From assembly GCA_963966185.1 (NCBI GenBank), contig CAWZYM010000242.1, positions 414,001 through 478,000 of the forward strand: DNA of 64,000 bases, in the 5' to 3' direction. Both the position numbers and the translations under genes were made by a program. Below, piece after piece: positions 1 through 10,614 of this stretch. This DNA comes from Rhabditoides inermis. Lineage: Eukaryota; Nematoda; Chromadorea; Rhabditida; Rhabditidae. Numbering within the stretch: position 1 is the stretch's first letter; each line of letters opens with the position of its first letter. A model generated the notes under the pieces. It made no database searches. It was not told the origin of the DNA and saw nothing but the letters and a program-made list of their open reading frames with translations.

Positions 1-2495
1 AATACAATAAATATCACACATATCTTTGTAAGCACTTTCAAACGAGCGATCATTGCAGCGAAGATTTCAGAATCACTATTCTGGACAATTTACCGGAAAA
101 TTCTCAGAAGAGTATTTTATTGGATAAAGAAGTGCAATGGATAAGAATGCTTAATACTGCATATCCGTACGGTCTGAATGATCAAATAAAAGGATTCGGT
201 AATATATCTGAAATCAACACCACAGATTGTAAAATTAAAAGTCAGCCTTACAATTGTTTGAAGTTAGAACTACCTAAAAAGAGTAATAGAGGAAAGAAAC
301 GAAGATCAATAAAACTCCACCAAAATAACAACACAGTCGATAATGTAATAGATTCTATAAGAAATCTTGAATCTAAAAAGTTATACGATTATCAAAGAAA
401 ACTCAATAAACACATTCTAAAACAGCTCACTAATTATATGATTAATAGTGACGATTATCAGACGCTAGATAAAACAATGAAATTAAAAATATTTGGAATT
501 GTTTCTAAAGAATTATCAAATAAAAACTGTGAACGAACGAAACCTAAATTTCATAATCTAACTCTACAATTTTATGGGAAGTTCATGAATGACTTGAACG
601 TTTCGAAAATAATAAATCGAGAATTGCGCAAAACTACAAACACGATCTCATCTGTTGATCAACTATTAGATACAAGAGTAACATATTCATATACTGACTC
701 AACCAGTAGAATTTTGTTTAATTACAACTCATTTTTAAAACACCTATCCAACCACAAAATCAAACAAATACTTAATAAAGAATGCGCCTGCAAACATTAT
801 AAGAACTTTATAGACACTCACTACAATCACGTTGTTACCGGTAATTTGAGTATAATTAAAAACAATAAACTTAGATCAATCTTCGAGAAAGGAACAAAAT
901 ATAGAGAAGAAACTCAATTTAACTTTCAGACTGTTCTAATAAATCTAACTCAAATAACCTCTAATCATTTAGACAAACTCTCAAAGATTTACACAATCCC
1001 ATACGATAAACTAAGACAACTAAAGGAAGTAATAAATACAAAGCTTTCTATCAGGCTAGAAAAATTAAAATCCAATATCGAACATGCTAACACGAATATA
1101 AGTAATTGCACACAAGAAATAAAGAAACTACACTCTGACTTTGTTATCACGTGTATTGATAAAGCATCCGGAAACTATGCAATCACTTGTAAAAAGTTAT
1201 ATCTAATCACTTTAAATAAAGAACTAGGGTATGATCATGTCAATAATATAGTCAATAACACAAATGAAACATACGCCATTTACGACAAAGAAATGGAATC
1301 GGAAATTGTACTACGACACCTCATAACGACCAAAAACAACAAGTTAACTACAACTACTGATCAACAAGTTCTGCCTAAAATTTATGCAATCCCAAAGATG
1401 CACAAAACCCCAATCAAATTCCGATTCATAACTGGAGCATACAATAGCAGTTTGAAATCGATTTCAATTGAGCTACAAAGAATTTTATCATTCATAAAAA
1501 CGCACTTTAAAAGATATTGCACTGTAATTTCAGAACGTTTTGGAACAAACATGTACTGGTCAATAAACAATAGTTTGGAAGTCATACACAAGCTCAAAAT
1601 GATTCAAAACAGATTGGATATGAAAATATTTACTGCAGATTTTAGTAGCCTATTCACAAATTTGCCTCATTCTATCGTTAAACAAAACCTGTTCGAACTA
1701 GTTGAATTATGTTTTAAAAACAGTAAACAAGACTACATCTGTACAACCTATAAAAATGTGTTTTATACAAATAACAGTCAAGAAATCAAATACAACTATT
1801 ATGATAAAAACGATGTGAAATATCTCATTGAATTTGTTTTGGAAAACAGTTTTGCAAAATACGGAAATAACATTTTCAAACAAATTTCTGGAATTCCGCA
1901 AGGAAATAATGCGTCACCTATGATAGCTGACCTAACTCTGAGCTTCATGGAGTACAAATTCTGTAAACAAAACATTGAATACCTCAAACATAAACATTTT
2001 AATTGCTTCAGATATATGGATGATATTCTAGTCATTTATAAGGAATGCAGCATGATCAACAAAATACAAAATGATATTTACCATAGCTCACTTACTCTAG
2101 AACAAACAAATACAGATCCGAATACAACAGTCTTTTTAGATTTGAACATTCATTTAGATAACAACAAGTTCATTACTAAACTTTACAATAAAACTGACGA
2201 TTACAATTTTCATGTTGTTCGTTTTCCACATGCAACTAGTAATATATCGTTGAATGTATCATACAATTGTTTACATGGAGAACTATTAAGAATCTTCCGT
2301 TGTTGTTCGAAATATGAAGACTTCAAAGAACGTTGCAAGCAGCTTTTTGAAACCTATAGTAATAATGCTCATAATCGTTCGCACGTTAAATTACAACTTT
2401 CTAAATCAGTTCTCTCTCATAATGTTCTTAAAACCAAATACAATTTGCATGCAAAACGGAATTTTATAGAATTCATCACTCATGTCACTGGCTAG
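1..2495 (+). mobile_element. Penelope-like retroelement, Naiad/Chlamys-type, 5' end cut by window edge
   Basis: The reading frame is open from base 3 to the TAG at 2493-2495; the TTG at 120 is not a real start. Reverse-transcriptase motifs are in order: IPKMHKTP near 1387, motif A FTADFSSLFTNLPH near 1629, motif B GIPQGNNASP near 1890 and motif C YMDD near 2015. Upstream of the RT, bases 33-180 encode a segment with SDH and TAYPYGLND. This kind of sequence normally follows a GIY-YIG nuclease, and in canonical Penelope elements it lies C-terminal to the RT. The order seen here (nuclease side first) fits the permuted Naiad/Chlamys clade. A Cys/His cluster (ECACKHY) and HVVTGNLSI lie near 780-850. 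The GIY-YIG core itself would be left of the window. There are no frameshifts or in-frame stops over about 830 codons, so the copy may be young. The RT-PLE call is firm; the clade is inference. Confidence 0.85.
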
Positions 2496-3099
2496 ATTGA
2501 AGTCCACTTCGGAATGAGTGTACTCTGCTCTCGCAATTCTGATCTACCCTAAACGATCTACTTTTCTCGAAAGTTCTGCCCACTCCGCTTATCAGTCGTC
2601 TCGAACACTTGCCTCATTCATTCAGTCGCGTTCAATGATAGCAACCTGCCGCTCTCTCCTTACAACTCTAAAAACGTTGTCCGTCCCCCATATTCAAACC
2701 TTTTTCCCACCAATATCGTAATATTTCATTGTCTATTATTTTCCCCATATCGAATAATCATAGTGAACACTTTCCATCAACTTCATCTCTGATGAGACTC
2801 CGGGTTGATGGAAGGCTCAGGTGGTAAGATGCTAGGAGTCGAAACCACTTGATCCAAATTCGCGTTTTCTTTGTGATATCTCAATTGCGTGTTATTGTTT
2901 GTTAAAAAAAATATCGCATGTATCTGATATGAGGTGTGACTAGAAGGACGGGGATAAGATGAAGAGGACGCCACTCGTTCTTCTCTGGTCGGCGCAGGAT
3001 GGCAGGGCCCACTGATGAGGTGCCCCCTCTCCCCTTCTATTCCTCCCCCTCACTGCTCCCCTAAATACTCGTTCCCTGGGACTGTATTCACCTTTCCAG
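2496..3099. other. Intergenic stretch after the retroelement
   Basis: This stretch holds the presumed 3' UTR of the Penelope-like element and the upstream part of the next plus-strand gene. I see no convincing exon. A 67-codon open frame at 2518-2721 has no recognisable content. A pyrimidine-rich tract ending in TTTCCAG at 3099 is the 3' splice site of the next exon. A possible upstream ATG at 2959 is followed by a short hydrophobic run (KRTPLVLLW), but I cannot connect it to the gene. Confidence 0.4.
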
Positions 3100-4336
3100 G
3101 AGCTGTCGAAGCAGCGTGAGACTACCAAGAAGCTGAAGAGATGTCTCCAGAACAAGGTATCATCCACTCTCTGCACTTGTTACCCATCCTCCCCCCTCTC
3201 CTCTCTGCTCACATTCATTTTTCCAGCTCGCTCGGAAGAAATGCGAAAAGCCGACTTCCTACAAGACCGTTCATCTCGACGAACACGTGGAGAACGGGAA
3301 AGTACGGATTACTGTACTTACAGTACCCTTGGTTACTGTATATACAGTACCCCAGAATCTTGTTTAGGTGGTGCGTCGCTGGACGTATACTACAGCGTGT
3401 CCTGTGGGAGAGAAGCAGAGTGGGAGGGAAAAGGAACAGAAGAGTGAGACTGAAACCGAGATATCCATCTGTAGCCGCAGGCAGCACAAGTAAGGACAGA
3501 AGGGGTGTTGGATGTACAGTATCCATCTAGGGACAGGAACGGTCATTCTCGCGAGGCGGGATCTCCAGAGGCTCGCAACCGGAAGCAGAAGAGAGTACAG
3601 GAGATGGAACTTCTCGAAATCGAGAACGAGTGCCGCAGGTATGCAGGGTATCCTACAGTAGAATACAGTATCCCGTTCAGGAGGCAGTCTGGTTCGAGCG
3701 ATCAGAACGACAAGGCGGAGAAGAGTGACGTGAGCGTGTCTCGTGGCTCGACCGGACCTGCGAAGATCCCTCTGGCTCCGGACCATCCCCTCCCATCTGC
3801 TCATTCCCTCATTCCCTATAACAATGCGACTGAGACGGTCCCGCCCATTGCGGGAGACGCTGGCCCGCCCCCTGTTGACACGCCCCTTCCACCCATTCTC
3901 TCTGCTGCCAGAAGGAACAACACTGTCTGTCTCCAGCTCAAGACTGCTATGGCCCAGAGGCCTGCTATGCGCATCTTCGAGTGAGAACTGTTGGTGTACT
4001 GTATGTACCGTACTCGTTACAGTGCGAAGACGTGCTGCGTGGGTGGACGGGCGGTCAGCCAGCAGACGACGTGCATTCCCGAAGAATACTACACTGCGAA
4101 GGCACATCTCACACAGACAACTGCCAAGGAGACATCCCCGTTAGTGATATGGAATAGGAAAGGGGGGAGAGGATATGTATGTACTTGCAGGCAAACTCGT
4201 CCCTCCACTCGTTACGCAGCCACTGCCAGGGTCGGAAGCAGGAAGATCCATTCCAAGGAGAATCTCGTGTAAGGGAACGAGAGAGAGAGCGAGAGAGCGA
4301 GAGAGCGAGAGAGCGAGAGAGAGAGAGAAAGAGAGC

Positions 4337-4404
<68 letters not shown>

Positions 4405-5038
4405 TGGATGGATGTTGTAGTTCGAAGAAGTCTGTGGATGTGGTTCCGCTTCCGGCAGATAATGCCAAGTCAGCAGAGAGAATCACCACGGATTACAAGA
4501 AGGGACAGAAGGATTCGAAGGAGTCTTCTCCTGAGAAGACCAAATCGCCCCGCCAGCTGGAAACCGACAAGGTTCCGCCCACTAAGCCCCGCCCATGGGG
4601 ACAGCTGACGGCTACTCAGATGGATGTTGTCTTCCGTATGATGGCCGAACTCAACGCCTCCGGAGTGCTTGCACAGCGCGTCGACGAGGTATTGATTGAT
4701 TACCGATTGAATGGTTGATGTTTGTATTGTAGGTGAACAGTGTTGTGGGAGTGGCTTCGGAGTACTCGGTGTCGTCTTGTGGGGAGAAGCAGACTCCGGA
4801 ATGGATGGCACTGTCTGAGAAGGCACGTAGGGAGCCCACCATTTGCAAGCAGGTCACAGCCGCCACCGACGCACTCAACGCCGCCGCACACTCCCTCAAG
4901 ACATACATGGTAGGCATACGGTAGATTACGTCTGGGGTACTGTACTCTGTATTCCAGCGCATTGGTGGGTCGGCAACCGAATGCGAGCCTCATCTGGCGA
5001 CTATCCAGAAAATGAAGAAGGCTCTCGACAAAATGTAG
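3100..5038 (+). CDS. Multi-exon gene for a charged, low-complexity protein (5' end unresolved)
   Basis: I do not recognise the family. Exons read by splice sites and phase are 3100-3156, 3227-3301, an uncertain one ending at 3489, then 3531-3638, 3681-3980, 4023-4139, 4191-4268, 4421-4688, 4733-4909 and 4958-5038 (TAG stop). A polyadenylation signal AATAAA lies at 5206-5211. The N-terminal part is basic and probably coiled-coil ([33 protein letters not shown]). The middle is Pro/Ser/Thr-rich. The C-terminal part (from [13 protein letters not shown] to [11 protein letters not shown]) looks like a compact helical domain. No signal peptide or membrane segment is visible in the exons found. One intron (4269-4420) carries a (GA)n tract, and five introns carry TACAGTA-like motifs. 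The gene converges on the minus-strand gene ending at 5737. The downstream exons are well supported; the start is not known. Confidence 0.6.
4278..4402. repeat. (GA)n microsatellite in an intron
   Basis: An interrupted GA/GAGC purine tract of about 125 bp followed by GATG repeats. It fills most of the intron 4269-4420. Confidence 0.9.
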
Positions 5039-5736
5039 ACAGAACACACCTCTCCTCTTATCACAGTTGAATCAACTTCTTACAATCCCTAGATCGATCA
5101 CGAATTCATCTTATAGACCCCCGCTTATTGATCACTAACCTTCTTGCCTTTCCTGTTCCCTCATTAAAGTACTAAGACGAAGAAAGTTTATTGAATGCGT
5201 TTGATAATAAACTCTAGTTTTAATGTCTAGTATAGACGTTATTTAAAAAAAATACATGACGCGATAAGCTTTTTTTTTATGTTTTTTTTTAATGAATTGG
5301 CTTCACGCGTTGCTTTGTCGCGGTTGGCAACCGCAAGGCAGCCCGCCGGATTCGAACATTATTTCAGATTTCCTCTCTGACCATCTTGTTCCGTTACACA
5401 CAAAGAAAGTGAGGTTATTGATAATGTGATGTTGTGGGTGAGAGCTGTTGTTGGTTACAATGAAAAAGGGACGACCATGTGAGAATGCGAGGCCGAGGAA
5501 AGAAAATGCACATGCACAAGTCGGTGTTGGGTGATTTCTCTCAAGGATGATGACAATAGCAAAAATGGCATTGAATCAACGAACCAACGAAGTCGACAAA
5601 ATAAATAACGAAATTCAATGACGTCATTGGGTGTCGGCGAATGGATGACAGTTGGTACTGGCGCACCACATTTCCATTCAACGACGAGAGACATGCTATC
5701 GAATAGTTTATCACGCCCATCACAACACTCGCAGGT
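5039..5736. other. 3' UTRs and spacer between convergent genes
   Basis: Contains the AATAAA at 5206-5211 for the plus-strand gene and A/T homopolymer runs at 5245-5295. No open frame with coding character is visible on either strand. Confidence 0.5.
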
Positions 5737-7618
5737 CTATCCCAGTTTGTCCGGCTCGATGCTCTTGACTCCCTTGAGAGTGTCGTCGTCCTCTGTGTCC
5801 TCCTCCTCCTCCTTCTTCCCCTCATCCTTACCCTCTTTCGGCACGTCCTTCTGATCCACGGTCTGAAGACACACACACACTATCTCCCCCCTTCTCTCTC
5901 TCTCTCTCTCTCTCTCTCCCTCCCTCCCTCTCCCTCTCTCTCCCACCTTCCCAGTCTTCTTCTTCTCTCGTTTACTTGGCGCGGGCGGGGATGGTTCTTG
6001 TGTCATTTTTTCCATGGAAGAATTTTGCGTGCCAGTCGTCTTCTCCTGAATTGTTTCCAATCTTTTTTCATTGATGGTCACGCACCTTGGAAGAAATCTT
6101 CAACTTGGAGATACCTGTCTTCTTGCGTTGTAACATTTTCTAAATAATTCATTTTTATACTGTACAGGTATGTAACTAATCAGTTGTGAATCGTATGTTC
6201 ATAGTGGGTGGATATTCTTTTTCCCCTGACCGTTCAGCCTCCGCATCACTCAATCGCGCGAGCTTGTGCGAGAGAGCATGCGAAAATAAGAGAGCGCAGA
6301 ACGGCGGGAAATCGAAAATTTACGCTAAGCGCCGTCTGCTTTTATCGTTTCTAATCACTGCGTACTGCGTGCACGAATAAAATTCGTTCAACCGGCATTG
6401 AATGACCGTTTTCTACACGATTATAAATCGTCAGAAATAGGACACTGAGTCTTAAAAAGAAAACAAAGCCTAATAGGGCAGTAGACACTAACCCCCTTCG
6501 GAGTTTGAGCGAGACCCTCAGCTGTCTTGATTCTCTCGGGAAGCTTCTCTTCCTTCTTTCCCACTTTCTCATTTTCTTTCTCCTTATCATTTTCTTTCTT
6601 CTTTTCCTTTTCTTTCGTTTTTTCATTCCTCTTCTTGGGCTTATCACTCTGTTTCACCTCTCGTTCCGTTCTTGTTATTGTCGTATCCTGAATTAAAAAA
6701 CAAACATACAAACCCTCGTTGCTGTGTACATACCTTGTTGACGGTTCCAGTGATAGTCATTCCCTCGGCGATCTTCCTCTCGATCACGGAGTCCCTTCGA
6801 CTCGTCTCCTTCTCCTTCCGCACACTCTCCACCTTCTCCTCCCGAGAACGCTTGCGACGCGATTTCACCTAGATGGTCGTTAAAGGGAGAGTACACTCTG
6901 AATTTCGAAGTTGAGTTAACACCTGGACATGAAAATATGATAAAAACGATGCAATTTTGCCAGTGTAACTACTTGTTGAAAATGCCGGCAAGTCGATAAA
7001 AATTGAGCGCAAAATGAGCCAAAATACAGAAATTGGTGCCAATTGGTGCCAATTTTCACTGTTCAACAGAACTTTTCACAGACTTAGAGCTATCTCCGAC
7101 TCATAGTTGTATTAACAAAAGTGCATCATTTTCATCATATTTTCGCATCCTAGTGCTAACTCAACTTCGAAATTCAGAGTGTCTCCCTTTAATAAGTACA
7201 ACATTGTAGAGAACATTGAAATGCACCAGACCGCTTGTGTGAAGCTACCGACAAGCTAGCCCGTCAAAGCAACTACTAAAAGCTAGGGAAGCTACCAGGC
7301 AGTCATTGTAATCGGAAAGGGACGTGCCTTGTGGTCGTTGTGTTCCCTCTTCGCTTCCTTTCTCGTCTCTTCCTTGGATGGCACTGGAGACCCGGCCGTC
7401 GCGCCCTCACCCGCCGCTCGACCGCCCGTTCCCCCTACGGTACCGGTACCATGATTACGGTACTCCGCTACTGTATCCCGCTGTGATTACGATAACTGAT
7501 CGATATCAAGAGACAAGTTAGTGTTACCATTGGTGGTTGGTGCGGTGGTGCCTGCTGCAGTGTTGGCTCGACTGGTCGCGCCAGTCGACTTGTCACCCTT
7601 CCGAGTCGTAACCTTCTT
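5737..7618 (-). CDS. Lysine/glutamate-rich protein gene (5' end unresolved)
   Basis: I do not recognise the family. Minus-strand exons in transcript order are 7618-7528, 7434-7328, 6868-6734, 6687-6493, 6139-6086, 6045-5947 and 5862-5737 (TAG stop). Phases agree across all junctions. The protein is highly charged: a Ser/Thr/Gly-rich start, then basic helices (VKSRRKRSREEKVESVRKEK), a KEKEKKKENDKEKEN stretch, and an acidic C-terminus (EEEEDTEDDD) ending in EPDKLG. No hydrophobic segment is seen, so an intracellular, possibly nuclear or cytoskeletal, disordered protein is likely. The 3' junction of exon 7434-7328 uses GC rather than GT (AAG|GCACGT). A TTAA-flanked MITE sits in that intron, and a second MITE lies just upstream at 7636-7843. 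First exons may lie between 7850 and 8170 but I could not fix them. Confidence 0.6.
5884..5944. repeat. (CT)n microsatellite in an intron
   Basis: A CT/CCCT-rich tract between exons 6045-5947 and 5862-5737 of the lysine-rich gene. On the transcript strand it reads (GA)n. Confidence 0.85.
6880..7192. mobile_element. TTAA-flanked MITE, 313 bp
   Basis: Terminal inverted repeats of about 40 bp: left arm TTAAAGGGAGAGTACACTCT onward, right arm ending AGAGTGTCTCCCTTTAA. They match almost completely apart from a GT insertion in the left arm. TTAA stands at both outer edges, as expected for piggyBac-type target duplication. No transposase frame lies inside, so it is non-autonomous. It lies in an intron of the lysine-rich gene, between exons 7434-7328 and 6868-6734. 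Confidence 0.75.
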
Positions 7619-7635
7619 CTGAATAAAAGGATTAA

Positions 7636-7843
7636 TAAGGCGAGGTCAGACTCGATTATGTATCAAAATGCGCTTTATGATACAAAAAGGCACTTTCTGA
7701 GGATCTTTTTGAGGGTGGGGGCGCGTTCTGAGATCTTTCCGAGGATCTTTCTGGAGATCTTTCTGAGGGTGCGCGGCCGTTCTGATCGTGAGATCTTTCT
7801 GAGGGTCTTTTGCCAGCAAAAGTTGAGTCTGACCTCTACTTTA
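7636..7843. mobile_element. Short MITE with subterminal TTCTGAGG repeats, copy 1
   Basis: Imperfect terminal inverted repeats: left TAAGGCGAGGTCAGACTC, right GAGTCTGACCTCTACTTTA. The interior is a run of TTCTGAG/GATCTTTC motifs. A sister copy with the same ends and interior is at 20110-20293. No coding capacity. Confidence 0.75.
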
Positions 7844-7849
7844 GACACA

Positions 7850-8029
7850 GACTCTCCGTGGCCACTCGAGGAGACCCACCTTCCTACAGCATGTCGCAAG
7901 TATGTGAGTGGCTGCCAGTGTGAGAACGGCTCGCCACAAGACGGGCAGCCAGCCAACCTAGGAGACGCTGAGAGAGATGGGAGGAGGAGAGAGGCGCGGG
8001 AGAGAGGAGGGGGGAGGGCGAGAGAGAGC

Positions 8030-8079
<50 letters not shown>

Positions 8080-8207
8080 AAGGGGCACGACCCACGAGTA
8101 GAATGTTCAATGGTCGCATGTTGCGGGACGGCCCTGCCGCCCGCACAAATCAACACCGTAGAAATGAACTCGTTTATTCCATGATTGGCTGAATCACCGT
8201 CGTGATG
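7850..8207. other. Spacer with (GA)n tract
   Basis: Lies between the MITE and the 3' end of the first receptor gene. It includes a (GA)n microsatellite at 8018-8080 and may hold first exons of the lysine-rich gene. A TTTATT at 8172-8177 is the minus-strand AATAAA for the receptor gene ending at 8208. Confidence 0.5.
8018..8080. repeat. (GA)n microsatellite
   Basis: Nearly pure GA dinucleotide tract. It gives rise to spurious Arg-Glu and Ser-Leu open frames on the two strands. Confidence 0.9.
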
Positions 8208-9284
8208 TCAGTATTTGATGACTTGCGTAGACGTGTTTTGAGTGCCCGGACGCAGACAGCTGATGCGTAGCCACAACTCACTCCGAATCACGTCACTGTG
8301 ATACTTTGACATCTATATCTTATCTTTTGTCTTCTTTCGCTTTTTCTCTTTCTATCGCTCTCCCTCCACATACCTGAATGCTACTAATGCAATCGTTTGG
8401 CACACCGACGTCGTTATTACCAAGTAATAATACTGCAATCACGACATACAGCGTTGATACATTTCACATTGCAAATAACAAACATTTTGCTTAGTAAGAT
8501 GTGCGAATACGTTGAGCGGATCAGTGATGAGCGAGAGTAGCAGTTGTGCTATGCAAATGAGAAGAGAGGAAAGGAAGGTTACCAGACCGCAGAACAGAAG
8601 GTTACGCTGCACGTTGTACGAATTATCTTGCTGAAATTTTTCAAGTTAAAACTATTACGAAAATAGGATCAAAAGAGACGCGCAGACGGCAGATGGGAAC
8701 AACAAGGTCTCGCATATAAAACCTCACCAGTTTCAATCTCCACCAATACACCATGGTTGTGAGGTTGAATACCAACGAGAAACTCGCAACCACTGACGCT
8801 ATGACGATCGTTATGTAGAAGGAATACTGCAGTATACTGTTGCCGTGTACTCGTAACATTCAAACGGAACATACGATTCGTATTCCAGTCGGATATCCAT
8901 CTGTGATGTATCCATTGGCAGTCGGGTTAAACACAATTTGAATCATGAAATACGACAAGCGATAGGATACGGAGAGGAAGGAGAGAAGGAAAATGGTCAG
9001 AAGACAGCAACGACTGCGGCTGATGGAAAAGAGCTGAACACATTTAGTTGACGTTTAGTTGCGGTCAGTCTTTTCGAATCACTCCCGAACACTTCGGAAT
9101 TGCCTTGCGAAAAGACTGACCGCACTTTTTTTATAAGACTAGACGCTTACTTGGTCGTAGTGTTTTGAATGGACAATAGCTATGTGTCTATTGATTGCCA
9201 TGACAAGAGTGCCCAGCAGATAGGTGTGCAGGGCTATTCCCGAACAGAAGAAACAAGTCGAGGCGAGGATTTGATGTCTTAAAT

Positions 9285-9341
<57 letters not shown>

Positions 9342-9605
9342 ATATATCTCTGCTCACTTATCCGCTGTAGCTGATCCGTTGATAGTTGTGACTGTTGTAT
9401 TTATAATGCAACTTATTATCGAAAATGATTCTGAAATTCCCGCAAATGTTAACAATTATGTTACAAAGACATTACGTGTGAATAGTACAGTTTCGTGAAA
9501 CGACGTCTTCAATTTTCGGTTTTTAGACAGAAGAATAGTAACAGTAATAAACCCGATGATACTGATAACAGTGATTTCAAGACTCATACGCAGATAGACC
9601 CACAT
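8208..9605 (-). CDS. Nematode serpentine chemoreceptor (7TM GPCR, Srv/Srg-like), paralog A
   Basis: Eight exons in transcript order: 9605-9476, 9430-9358, 9277-9151, 9033-8875, 8826-8728, 8630-8484, 8432-8374 and 8295-8208 (TGA). Together they give 882 nt, 293 residues. The start is the ATG at 9605 (MWVYLRMSLEITV), which opens TM1. The NRHIAIV motif after TM3 takes the place of the DRY box. Later hydrophobic segments include CCLLTIFLLSFLSVSYRL, YSFYITIVIASVVASFSLVF, LLFCGLVTFLSSLLICIAQL and YYYLVITTSVCQTIALVAF. The size and seven-segment layout fit nematode chemoreceptors acting in sensory cilia; ligand unknown. A polyadenylation signal lies just past the stop. The neighbouring gene has the same intron positions and phases, so the pair arose by tandem duplication. 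The Srv/Srg subfamily is inference. Confidence 0.85.
9060..9124. repeat. Hairpin in receptor intron 3
   Basis: A perfect 17-bp inverted repeat (TGCGGTCAGTCTTTTCG and its complement) separated by 31 bp, inside the intron 9034-9150 of receptor A. It may be a tiny MITE or a structured RNA element. The paralog's intron does not show it. Confidence 0.8.
9286..9336. repeat. (CT)n microsatellite in receptor intron 2
   Basis: Pure CT dinucleotide run of about 50 bp in the intron between exons 9430-9358 and 9277-9151. Confidence 0.9.
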
Positions 9606-10614
9606 AAATAGTACTGCTTTTCTCTACTGAAATATAGAATCACTGATATTAAATATAGATATATCGACATTGGACATTCATGACTAAACGACTAGTTGTT
9701 TGCTAACGAGGTTATTTTATTCATTATCCAGAATTACTCGGTATGGAAACCTCGTAATATTATTCAATTTATTGTGTTTCTAATTGTGATTGTATTACGG
9801 TTTGAGGTTCAATGCGCACGTACGCGAGTAATTTTGCAAACATGTAAACAGTTTTTCCCGCGTGTTTCTGTAATAAGCAATAGGAAATCAGCCTGCTACA
9901 CAGTGTATGAAGTGGTATGAACAGTATTAGGATGTGTATGCATAGACATCAACACAATGGCAATCACGATAACAAGAAGTGAATACAATCAAGGCGGAAT
10001 TCGGACTACGGTAGGGAATCCTCCACCTGGCTGCCCTTGTCAAGAAACATGACGAGCATGGGGATAGCAACCAGAGTGAAGGTATATGATTGAGGGAAAG
10101 AACAAGATGAGGGAAAACGCAAATCAGATGTGGTTGGAATAAAACCGAGAAGTTAGAATTACTCACTCAGAACACTCGTCGTTATTCGATCTAGAAATCA
10201 CTTACATTAGCGTAAGTTCTAGCCTGGTTTCTTTCTACTCATATTCACGTGCACTTTTGACGAGAATTTATTTGAAGAGAGTGATACAGTCTTACAAAAT
10301 TGAATGGCTCTTAACACTACCCTGGAAACCATGTGATTTCTATCCCGTCCCGTTTTGCACTCCTCAGTCTATCGCCTGGAGCCTTGTTGCCATCTCCATC
10401 TTGCCATGCATATCTTGTTTCTTTCTTTATGAGGAGCCAAGCAGGTGTCCGAACGCCACGCAGACTTTTTTTTTTACTGTAGTCTCAGGAATAAACGGGA
10501 CAGGGACGCATTTCGATCTTCATTCATTATCCAACAACTACAAATGAAGACTTCTGTCTAATCTAGAAGGTATATATGTACAAATAGAAACACATAATTT
10601 CAAACGCTTGGACT
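9606..10614. other. Spacer between the two receptor genes
   Basis: No gene I can support. Two short hydrophobic open stretches, one on the minus strand at about 9990-10075 (YTFTLVAIPMLVMFLDKG) and one on the plus strand at about 10375-10450, could be relics of receptor exons. They have no convincing splice context or continuation. Confidence 0.35.

Noticed and set aside
2518..2721. 67-codon frame after the Penelope-like element
   Set aside because: Low-complexity content, no start context, no domain; probably 3' UTR.
3364..4107. 247-codon minus-strand open frame
   Set aside because: It lies opposite well-supported plus-strand exons and runs through splice sites; it is a shadow.
4179..4718. 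179-codon plus-strand frame running through the GA tract
   Set aside because: Its Arg-Glu repeat is the microsatellite; splice sites show this part is an intron.
5290..5360. B-box-like GGATTCGAAC as a tRNA
   Set aside because: No A box and no foldable cloverleaf around it.
7675..8156. Ser-Leu and Arg-Glu rich frames
   Set aside because: Translation of a (GA)n tract on both strands.
10257..10547. 96-codon plus-strand frame with hydrophobic part
   Set aside because: No splice partners and opposite in strand to the flanking receptors; at most a relic.
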